Part shown: in pieces, positions 45,071 through 53,500 of the stretch
Position numbering within the stretch: position 1 is the first letter of the stretch
Layout: every line of letters starts with the position of its first letter
Assembly (NCBI GenBank): GCA_963781805.1
Contig: CAWAHF010000004.1
Span: 3,596,001 to 3,660,000, forward strand
Source of the DNA: JAFGPL01 sp963781805
GTDB lineage: Bacteria; Bacteroidota; Bacteroidia; Bacteroidales; UBA10428
Length of the DNA stretch: 64,000 nucleotides
Reading direction: 5' to 3'
Position numbers and translations under genes: made by a program
Notes under the pieces: generated by a model
What the model was told of the DNA's origin: nothing
The model's input: the letters and a program-made list of their open reading frames with translations, nothing else
Database searches by the model: none

Positions 45071-46090
45071 TTAAAAAAGAGTTCTATCATCCTTAAAATT
45101 CACCTTTCCCATATGACGATACGCTAATGGCGTAGCTTCCCTACCTCTAGGTGTTCTTTTAATAAAACCTTCCTTTATTAAATACGGTTCATAAACCTCT
45201 TCAATAGTCCCAGGATCTTCACTTACAGCAGTAGCAATTGTATTTACTCCTACAGGTCCGCCATTGAATTTATTAATAATAGTACTCAAAATTTTATTAT
45301 CCATACTATCAAGTCCCATTTTATCTATATTTAAGGCCTCTAATGCATATTTTGTAATATCAAGGTTAATTATTCCCTTACCTTTAACCTGAGCAAAATC
45401 TCTTACTCTTCTTAATAAGGCATTTGAGATTCTCGGAGTTCCTCTTGATCTTGAAGCAATTTCTTCAGCAGCATCATCAAAAATTCTGATTTTCAAAATT
45501 TCTGAGGACCTTTTTACTATTTTTAATATAATATTCTTATCATAGTATTCAAAAAGTGAGTTTATTCCAAATCTAGCCCTCAATGGACTTGTTAATAAAC
45601 CAGCCCGGGTAGTTGCACCAATTAAAGTGAAGGGATTTAGCGTAATTTGTATTGATCTTGCACTTGGTCCCTTATCTATCAATAAATCAATTTTATAATC
45701 TTCCATTGCAGAATATAAAAATTCCTCCACTGCCGGGTTCAGTCTATGTATTTCATCTATAAATAAAACATCAAATTTTTCCAAATTCGTTAAAATACCA
45801 GCTAAATCACCGGCTTTCTCTAGTACAGGTCCTGAAGTTGTTTTTATATTTGCATCTAATTCTCTTGCAATAATATTTGCCAAAGTAGTTTTACCTAATC
45901 CGGGGGGTCCGGCAAGTAAGACATGATCAAGAGGCTCTTGTCGCATTTTTGTTGCCTCCACAAAAACTTTTAAATTTTCAATAATGCTTTCTTGTCCGCA
46001 AAATTCAATAAAATTATCAGGTCTGAGTTTTCTTTCTATTTCAATCTCTTCCTTTTCTATTTTTGAATCTCTAATATTAAACTCAGACAT
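45071..46090 (-). CDS. ruvB: Holliday junction branch migration helicase RuvB
   Basis: A 339-residue AAA+ motor that drives branch migration with RuvA. The Walker A GPPGLGKTTL (61-70), Walker B LFIDEIHRL, sensor 1 IGATTRAGLLTSPLRARFG, and the C-terminal winged helix with RTPRGREAT are present. ruvA is not adjacent, as usual in Bacteroidota. It lies 6 nt after the MORN-like gene. Confidence 0.96.
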   Translation of the reverse strand: MSEFNIRDSKIEKEEIEIERKLRPDNFIEFCGQESIIENLKVFVEATKMRQEPLDHVLLAGPPGLGKTTLANIIARELDANIKTTSGPVLEKAGDLAGILTNLEKFDVLFIDEIHRLNPAVEEFLYSAMEDYKIDLLIDKGPSARSIQITLNPFTLIGATTRAGLLTSPLRARFGINSLFEYYDKNIILKIVKRSSEILKIRIFDDAAEEIASRSRGTPRISNALLRRVRDFAQVKGKGIINLDITKYALEALNIDKMGLDSMDNKILSTIINKFNGGPVGVNTIATAVSEDPGTIEEVYEPYLIKEGFIKRTPRGREATPLAYRHMGKVNFKDDRTLF

Positions 46091-46096
46091 TTTATT

Positions 46097-47680
46097 CTAT
46101 TTAATTAGTTTGTTTTCATTTTCTGAAATATTAACTTTTTCTCCATTAATCCTAACTTCCTTGTTATTATCATAACTAATCGTTATAATTAAATTTCCTT
46201 CTTTATCAAATTTCTTCCAATGATTTTCTTTAATACCTTGAGAATAAAATTGTTCCTCTTTTAAAACTCCATTATCATAAAAATATCTATGTTTTCCATC
46301 TGGATTTCCCTGCACATAATTTCCTTCAAACTCTAGTTGATCATTATCATAAAAATATTTCCATTTTCCATCTCTTAAACCCGTTACATAAGATCCAATT
46401 TCCTTGTGATCGTTAATATAATGATACCATTCTCCTTCCTTTTCTCCCTCAATATATTCTCCCTTTTCTATAATTTTACCGGTTTCATCATATTCTACAG
46501 ATTCTCCATCTTCTTTGCCATTTAAATAATATTCTTCTTTTCTAATTTCACCATTATCGAGGAACCATGTCCAAACTCCATCGTTCATATCATTTTTAAA
46601 ATCTCCAGTTTGTTCAACCTTTCCGTTATTGAAATAATATTTCCATCGGCCATTTCTTTTATTATTTACATAATTTCCTTCGGATTTTAAATTTCCTTTA
46701 TCATTAAAATATTTCCATTTTCCTTCTTTTTTTCCCTCTTTTGTTATTATTCCCTCTGCTACCTTTTTCCCATCTTCATTAAAAATAAAAGAATTTACAA
46801 CATTACCATTTTTATCAAAAAACCTGTGTATACCGACTGGTATAGTATCACGGTATGTTCCGCTAAATATTAATCTACCACTATTATCATACTTATTAAT
46901 AACATCAACACTATCCTCTTCTATATTCTTATTAGTTGATATTTTATCATCATCATATTTTAATAGGAGTGTAATTTTTCCATCATTGTCGTATTCTTTA
47001 AATATTCCATTTTTCTTTCCATTATCATAATTCGTCTCGGACTTTACATTCAAATTTTTATAAAATTCCATCCATTGTCCTTGTTTTTCATTATTTTCAT
47101 TGAAACGATTTATTTTATCTCTTTCTATAAGAATTCCCTTGTTGTATCTATAAATTGTTATAATATTACCTTTATCATCAAATTCATATGTATTATCATC
47201 AAGTCTGTTATCCTTATAATTTGCAATTTTTAAAATATTTCCCTTATTAAAATAGTAATATGCTTTACCTTCTTTTTTATCGTTTACATATAACTCTTTC
47301 GAAATAATATTTCCAATATATTCTGGTTTATCATTTCTATCTGTATTTAATGTATAGCTGTAACCATTACGTTTTCCATACAAATAGTTTATCTTTTCTA
47401 ATGTATCACCATAACTATTATAAAATATCCATGTACTATCTAAAAGAAAATTTTTTCTGTTTCCTTCAGATTTTATAACTCCTGTCGGATAATAAGTTTT
47501 CCAATAATCATCAGGCTTACCATTTCTAATTAATCCTTCACTCGAAATTTTTTTATTTTTATAATATATAATATTATATCCATCTTTTAAAGAATCATTC
47601 TGTGCTAAGCTATTTTTTGTAGCTAACACAAAAATTAACATATATAATATGTATTTTAATACTATTTTATAATCCTGCAT
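46097..47680 (-). CDS. Secreted MORN/YwqK-like repeat protein
   Basis: A 527-residue protein with a signal peptide (about 1-26, ending NSLAQ). The body consists of more than ten repeats of the YwqK/MORN type with the core pattern 'G.WkyY..nG.l..eg.Y..g...G' (for example GKWKYFNDKGNLKSEGNY and GRWKYYFNNGKVEQTGDF). YwqK-type proteins are annotated as antitoxins in some databases, but here the long exported array points to a surface or periplasmic binding role. The 5' end overlaps the nadA 3' end by 14 bp. No toxin-like gene is next to it. Confidence 0.8.
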   Translation of the reverse strand: MQDYKIVLKYILYMLIFVLATKNSLAQNDSLKDGYNIIYYKNKKISSEGLIRNGKPDDYWKTYYPTGVIKSEGNRKNFLLDSTWIFYNSYGDTLEKINYLYGKRNGYSYTLNTDRNDKPEYIGNIISKELYVNDKKEGKAYYYFNKGNILKIANYKDNRLDDNTYEFDDKGNIITIYRYNKGILIERDKINRFNENNEKQGQWMEFYKNLNVKSETNYDNGKKNGIFKEYDNDGKITLLLKYDDDKISTNKNIEEDSVDVINKYDNSGRLIFSGTYRDTIPVGIHRFFDKNGNVVNSFIFNEDGKKVAEGIITKEGKKEGKWKYFNDKGNLKSEGNYVNNKRNGRWKYYFNNGKVEQTGDFKNDMNDGVWTWFLDNGEIRKEEYYLNGKEDGESVEYDETGKIIEKGEYIEGEKEGEWYHYINDHKEIGSYVTGLRDGKWKYFYDNDQLEFEGNYVQGNPDGKHRYFYDNGVLKEEQFYSQGIKENHWKKFDKEGNLIITISYDNNKEVRINGEKVNISENENKLIK

Positions 47681-48668
47681 TTTCAGAAATTTCTAACATT
47701 TTTTTAATTGGTCGATATGCCATTTTACTTAATTCTTTATCTAAAACGATTTCAGGAATTTCATATTTTAAACAAAGATATATTTTTTCAATTGTATTCA
47801 ATTTCATGAAATTACAATCATTACATCCGCAAGAAGAATCTATTGGTGGTGCAGGTATAAAAACTTTATCAGGACACTTCTTTTTCATTTGATGAATTAT
47901 CCCGGATTCTGTAGCTACAATATATTCTTTACTGTCATCATCTTTAACAAATTTTAATAATGCAGAAGTTGAACCTATAAAATCAGATATAATTAAAATT
48001 TGCTTTTGGCATTCAGGATGAGCAATAATTTTTGCGTTTTTAAATTTTTCTTTTAACTCCAATATTTTTTCTAAAGAAAATTTTTCATGAACATGACAGG
48101 CACCGTCCCATATTATCATATTTCGCCCTGTAATAGAACTGATATAATTCCCCAGATTCTTGTCAGGCGCAAATAGTATCTTTTTTCCTTTTGGTACACT
48201 GTCTACAATTATTTTAGCATTGGACGAAGTACATATAATGTCAGATTTTGCTTTTATTTCAGCAGTAGTATTAACATAACTAATAACAATATCATGTTCA
48301 TTCTTCACTAAAAAATGTGAAAAATTTTCTATTGGGCATGAATCAGCAAGTGAACAACCAGCTTTCAGATCAGGAATTAAAACTTTTTTTTCAGGACAAA
48401 GAATTTTCACAGTTTCAGCCATAAAATGAACACCTGCCAGAATAACAATTTTCGAATTAATTTTTTCAGCTATTTGAGCCAAAGCAAGGCTATCTCCAAT
48501 AAAATCTGCCAAATCCTGAATTTCAGAATTTTGGTAATAGTGTGCCATTATGGTAGCGTTCTTTTCTTTTTTTAATTTATTTATTTCAACAATTAAATTC
48601 ATTTTTGGATCTGTTTTTTGTTTCAGGTATCCATATTTTAACACTGTATTATATATATTATTATTCAT
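47667..48668 (-). CDS. nadA: Quinolinate synthase A
   Basis: A 333-residue [4Fe-4S] enzyme that condenses iminoaspartate and dihydroxyacetone phosphate to quinolinate in NAD synthesis. Visible: ATIMAHYYQNSEIQDLADFIGDS-type start region, cysteines in AGCSLADSCP, SGCNDCNFMKLN, and HECQ-like AHPECQKQ. nadB and nadC are not adjacent. The N-terminal 22 residues before the second Met (48602) could be absent if that Met is the true start. Its 3' end overlaps the MORN-like gene. Confidence 0.95.
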   Translation of the reverse strand: MNNNIYNTVLKYGYLKQKTDPKMNLIVEINKLKKEKNATIMAHYYQNSEIQDLADFIGDSLALAQIAEKINSKIVILAGVHFMAETVKILCPEKKVLIPDLKAGCSLADSCPIENFSHFLVKNEHDIVISYVNTTAEIKAKSDIICTSSNAKIIVDSVPKGKKILFAPDKNLGNYISSITGRNMIIWDGACHVHEKFSLEKILELKEKFKNAKIIAHPECQKQILIISDFIGSTSALLKFVKDDDSKEYIVATESGIIHQMKKKCPDKVFIPAPPIDSSCGCNDCNFMKLNTIEKIYLCLKYEIPEIVLDKELSKMAYRPIKKMLEISENAGL

Positions 48669-49095
48669 TTATTTAAAATTTAATTATTATAATATCTTGT
48701 TGATACTGTTAGTTTTTTTTATATACTTTACTTGATCTTTAAGATATTGATATTCTATTAAACAGTAACTAACAGCAATGTTAATTTTTTTGTGTTGATA
48801 CAGAAGTTTTTGTTGAATTATAAACATTCTGTTAATAACGTAATATCTGCAAAATTAATGAGAAATTTTTATATAACGGATTGTTTAAATTTTGTGGATT
48901 TTTTTGAATTAAAATCTATAATTATATCTTTGATTTGATAATAAAAATTTTATACACATCCCAAAATTGAAAAGTCAAATTAATTTATTAATATTTCTTT
49001 ATATAGTTTAACATAATATTAACATATTTGTTGTTGATAACGAAAAAGGGGTAAATGTTTATATTATAACATTTTAAATATTATGGCTTAAGAAA
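48669..49095. other. Divergent intergenic region, 427 bp, with DnaA-box-like site and GTTGATA repeats
   Basis: Very AT-rich gap between nadA and rpiB. It contains TTATACACA (48950-48958), an exact match to the DnaA-box consensus TTATNCACA, and three GTTGATA(C/A) copies at 48699-48706, 48794-48801 and 49033-49040. No TAnnTTTG promoter match was found for either gene. A regulatory or replication role is only a possibility. Confidence 0.4.
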
Positions 49096-49530
49096 ATGAT
49101 GAAGATCGCATTAGCCGCAGACCATGCAGGATATGAACTTAAGGAAGAGGTAAAGAGGCATTTGGAAAAAAGTGGTTACAAGATTACCGATTTTGGCACT
49201 TTTAATTCTGAAAGCAGTGATTATCCTGACTTTGCACATCCCCTGGCGACATCTGTAGAAAATGAGCAAAATGTTATGGGGATCTCAATCTGTGGAAGTG
49301 GAAATGGAATTAATATGACTGTAAACAAGCATGCCAAAATAAGATCCGCTCTTTGTTGGAATATTGAGATCGCCGAACTAGCCAGGCGGCATAATGATGC
49401 TAATATTTGCGCCCTTCCTGCGAGATTTATTTCAAAAGATTTGGCATTCAATATCGTGGATAAATTTCTCACCACTCCCTTCGACGGTGGAAGACATAAG
49501 GTACGAATTGATAAAATACCCATGAAATAA
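49096..49530 (+). CDS. rpiB: Ribose-5-phosphate isomerase B
   Basis: A 144-residue RpiB/LacAB-type isomerase that interconverts ribose 5-phosphate and ribulose 5-phosphate. It opens MKIALAADHAGYELKEEV and has the active-site segment GISICGSGNGINMTVNK, with the catalytic Cys in CGSG, and RHNDANICALPARF. The stop overlaps the start of the Rrf2 gene by one base (TAATG). ATG 49096 or 49099 are both possible starts. Confidence 0.95.
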   Translation: MMKIALAADHAGYELKEEVKRHLEKSGYKITDFGTFNSESSDYPDFAHPLATSVENEQNVMGISICGSGNGINMTVNKHAKIRSALCWNIEIAELARRHNDANICALPARFISKDLAFNIVDKFLTTPFDGGRHKVRIDKIPMK

Positions 49531-49964
49531 TGTTATCGAATACAAGCAAATATGCAATAAGGGCGACTATCTATATCGCTTTAAATTCAAATGACAAACA
49601 TAAAATAGGTATTAAAAAAATAAGTGAAGATTTGGATATACCTTCTCCTTTCTTATCAAAAATTCTTCAGGTACTTGTTAAACATAAACTACTTGCATCA
49701 ACAAAGGGTCCAAATGGAGGTTTTGGAGTTGGAAAAGATCCCAATTTGATTTCCTTATATGATATTGTAAATATTTTTGATGGGAATGATTTATTTGAGA
49801 AATGCCTGATATCGATGAGAAATTGTAAGGAAGGTGGAATGCAATGTCCATTACACAACAAGTATGAAATAATCAGAAATCAGTTATTGATTTTATTTAA
49901 TGAACAACACATTGGAGAGTTAGCTGAAGAAATTAAAAAATCAGAAAAATCGATTATTCTTTAA
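49530..49964 (+). CDS. Rrf2-family transcriptional regulator with three cysteines
   Basis: A 144-residue winged-helix Rrf2 protein (SNTSKYAIRATIYIALNS, KKISEDLDIPSPFLSKILQVL, KGPNGGFGVGK). Three cysteines C92, C99 and C106 in C-x6-C-x6-C spacing lie where IscR/NsrR-type proteins hold an iron-sulfur cluster, so it may sense redox, nitric oxide or Fe-S status. It is translationally coupled to rpiB, so the sugar isomerase and regulator are made together. The 3' end overlaps the convergent VanZ-like gene by 11 bp. Confidence 0.9.
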   Translation: MLSNTSKYAIRATIYIALNSNDKHKIGIKKISEDLDIPSPFLSKILQVLVKHKLLASTKGPNGGFGVGKDPNLISLYDIVNIFDGNDLFEKCLISMRNCKEGGMQCPLHNKYEIIRNQLLILFNEQHIGELAEEIKKSEKSIIL

Positions 49965-50325
49965 TTCTTAAAAGCCAATATCCACTCAAACCTACGGCAA
50001 CTCCGGAAATATCCGATAAAAAATCATAAACACTACCGGTTCGACCTAAAATAAAAAAATATTGGATCAATTCAGTAGACATTCCTATAAATATTCCTAA
50101 ACCAACTGCAATTAGCCAGTCAAATTTCTGAATAAATTCAGGATAAATTCCTTTTGCCAAATCTGTAATAAGAACTAAGGTGAATACAAAAAACAGTATA
50201 AAATGAACTACCTTATCCATATGTTTAAACAGGGATATATGCGTAATTTTATTTCCCGGCATAAGTGTAACTATCATTATTATTGCTAACCAAACCAATG
50301 AGTTTCGAAACCTCTTAATTTCCAT
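49954..50325 (-). CDS. VanZ-like membrane protein, 123 aa
   Basis: A small protein with four hydrophobic segments (about 9-22, 35-54, 67-85 and 98-117) and the VanZ-type pattern 'DKVVHFILFFVFTLV' near 37-50 and 'GMSTELIQYF' near 80-90. VanZ-family proteins are membrane proteins of uncertain function, first known from teicoplanin resistance; nothing here suggests resistance. It converges with and overlaps the Rrf2 gene by 11 bp. Confidence 0.85.
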   Translation of the reverse strand: MEIKRFRNSLVWLAIIMIVTLMPGNKITHISLFKHMDKVVHFILFFVFTLVLITDLAKGIYPEFIQKFDWLIAVGLGIFIGMSTELIQYFFILGRTGSVYDFLSDISGVAVGLSGYWLLRIKE

Positions 50326-50571
50326 AAAACATTAATAATTTCGGCAAATATTACTCTAAAATTTTTAAATTGACAGATTATTCATTTTTTTTTTCTAAAT
50401 TGTGACATTGTGCGGTAATTTTCTCTCAATTTTGATCTGCGCTTTCCACTCTGATTTTTGAACCGGAACAAACTAATTAGGTTCAAAACAAAGCGACTCT
50501 TTCTCTAAGATCAAGCTAGTTAATTTTACATTTTTTCACCGTGCTACCTGTATTTATTTATAAGCTTGTTT

Positions 50572-53500
50572 ATGAAAAGAAGAATGTCAGCAGATGAAAT
50601 GCTTGCCTTTTTAAAGAAAGAGAAAATAAGCACGTGGTTTGATTTGGGAATTTTTATAGATCGGTTTAAAGAAAATAAAGAACTCCCCACTGCTAAATTT
50701 CAGGGGACATACGAGGAATTTTGTAATTTTCTGTCAGAAAAAGCAATGGCATTTGTGACTTTTCAATTTTCTGTTGACGGAGTCAGTATCGAAGTAGAAA
50801 AATATGCCCAAATATTCAGGGATTTATTTGTAGGAATCAAAATTCATTATATATCGGGGAAATTTTACCCCGAATCTGAAAAATTAGTTCATTTGAAAAC
50901 TGTAAAGCATGAAATTTCTGAAATGCAAGGTTTTGATGACTGGAAATTTTACCATGATTTTTATTTTACAAAACTTGAGAGAGGAAGCAAAAGATACAAT
51001 GAATTAATCATTGAGTATTGGGATGATGTATTATTAATTGCAGAAAAGTTAGGCAGATACATCGAAAAAAATGATATTTTCCTGCTTTATCTTATTAATG
51101 TTTGTTCAAATCCAGGGAATGTTTCATTGTCGCTTGCAGTTGTTTTAGTATCTGAACTTATGGGTATTCCGGTAATTAATAACAATCACGATTTTTATTG
51201 GGAAAATGGCAACATTCAGATTGAAATGGAAACGAAAGGATTAAAACCAGGAGCACGTGATTTTTTCTTTTCAAATTTTCATCTGGGTGAATTCTTTTCA
51301 CTTATTGAAGTCTTATTTCCTTGGGAATCAAGGTCATGGATAAATGTTAATATCAATAACAAGCAATCGGTTCATTTAATACAGGAAAATGGGCATAATC
51401 CCGCAAATGTTGCTGAAATTGGCACTGCAGTTGATACAGATATGTACTTTTTTATAAGTAAACGAAAAAAGATCAACGCATTTTATCAGTTTGAGAGAAT
51501 TCTTAGCAGGTATAGCGATGCACTGATATCTTACTCTGTATCGGATGCAATAAAAAACAAACTTGTAGATATAAGAAATTCGCGACCTATTCTTATTGGA
51601 TATAAAACCAAGCCCGTAAATAAATTTTTGAATGAAAACATTATTTTTTTACAACCAACAAGAATTATTGCACGAAAAAGAATAGAACTCGGATTTAAAT
51701 TATTGAAAAGGCTTTTCAACAATGATGACATAATTAAAAGACTTAAATCCACACCTAATTTGAAGTTCACCTTATTGGTAACCGGGCCGATTGCGCTTGG
51801 TCACTATGAATATTTTCAGAAACTTATAAGCAGGTTTTCTGAATTACTTAATGTTACAGATCCTTTTATTCAACAAAGAGTGTACCTGGCTTTTTTATTT
51901 AGCGAATTGGATAAAGAGCTCTTTAAAAAAAGGTTTACAGCACCTGTTGGAATTCCGGAATTATATAACATAGCATCGTTGATATTGCTTCCAAGCCATA
52001 CAGAGGGTAGGGGATTGCCCATTATTGAAGCTGCTGCTTGTGGAACTCCAGTTTTGTGCAGGAGATATTTTCCTGAGGATGTTTATTCTGAAGTTATCGG
52101 AGAAAATTTGCCTGAGGAAGACAGACTGAAAGTTATTGAGTTTGACGGTAAAAAAATTACCTCAAAACATGCACAGGAAGTTATTGAAAGAGTATTATTT
52201 CCTCATAAATACACAGAAGAAGTCTTACATAATAAACTTGCAGTAAAAAAGAGATATAGTCTTGAAGCCCTAACTGATAATATGACTTATATACTAAAAT
52301 TGGTTTATCATCAAATTTCGGGGAATGAAAAAATATTTGCAAAAACTTTGAAATCATTAGATAAATACCACAAAATTGTAAATCATGATTGCAAAGAATT
52401 GCAGAAAATTCTAAATACCTCCAAGAGGCAATACTTATCAGGATATGGTAAAATGGCCTTTATGCTTCAATTAAAATCACTTATAGATCCCAGTGCGTTC
52501 AGAAAAGAAGAACAACAATTGAAAAGCTATATTACTTCTTATGCCAAATCTTTGATAAATGAGAACCAATTTACCATTAATCAAAATCATCTGGATTTTT
52601 ACAACGCAGTTGACAATATATTCTATTATTACAAAGAGGAGACAGAAACAAGATATGATCATTCATTTGCATACCGTCACCGCAATAGGTATTATTATCC
52701 CTACAGGGATTTTACACCTCAGGAACTTACAGGCCTGGTAAATATGCTATTTATAGACATTGTCGGAAAACATACAAAAAGAAAAATTGATGAGAGTTCA
52801 CATTTTTTTACAGATTGGGATTTAGCCCTGGCACAAATGACGATGAGCTCTGATATTGCCATTGATGACAGAAGAATATTAATTAAGAAATTGCAGTCTA
52901 ATTTACCCATTGGAATTTTTCCGGGAGATTATGTCAAATATGAGCTTGAATTTTTTGCTCTTCAGTCAGTAAGATCCAGATTAAACCTGAAAATTGAAGA
53001 AGAACTTACTGAAATAATGATACTTAATAATAAGAATAATCTTTCTCCAATTTATGTTTTCGCGCAGACAAAACCTATCGGTCGATGGTTTAACATTGAA
53101 GAAATTACCGATTATATTGAAAATGGTCAGGAAAAAGAATTATACCTGTTGCATAAACATGGCGTTTTAAAAATTATAGGTACCGAACAGTGGTGCCTTG
53201 GTATTCATTTCAATCAGTTGGGAAGTGAGGCCCTGAACGCTCTGAACAAAATACATGATAAGAATGGGTTTTTAATATCGTGCCGACCCGAAGCAATACT
53301 GATGACAGATATTGTAGATTTAGATAAATTTCATATTGGGAAGGCTGTACATCCGATTACTGCAAATTTACTTGGGATTTCAGAGGATTCGGGATATATC
53401 CAGTTTGTTCCGGCGGGAATTCGACCCACCATTGCATATCCAACACCCATACAAACAGCGAAAGATTTTGATGACCTAATTAAAAGCAAGCAATTTATTG

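Noticed and set aside
46097..47680. YwqK-type antitoxin of a toxin-antitoxin system
   Set aside because: The protein is exported and long, and no toxin-like gene is adjacent.
48669..49095. Calling this gap the replication origin
   Set aside because: Only one exact DnaA box and three loose repeats are present and no dnaA gene or skew data are available; kept only as a low-interest finding.
50636..50641. CACGTG inside the glycosyltransferase fusion gene as a third parS
   Set aside because: Only the central hexamer matches; the flanks lack the GTTCC/GGAAC arms.
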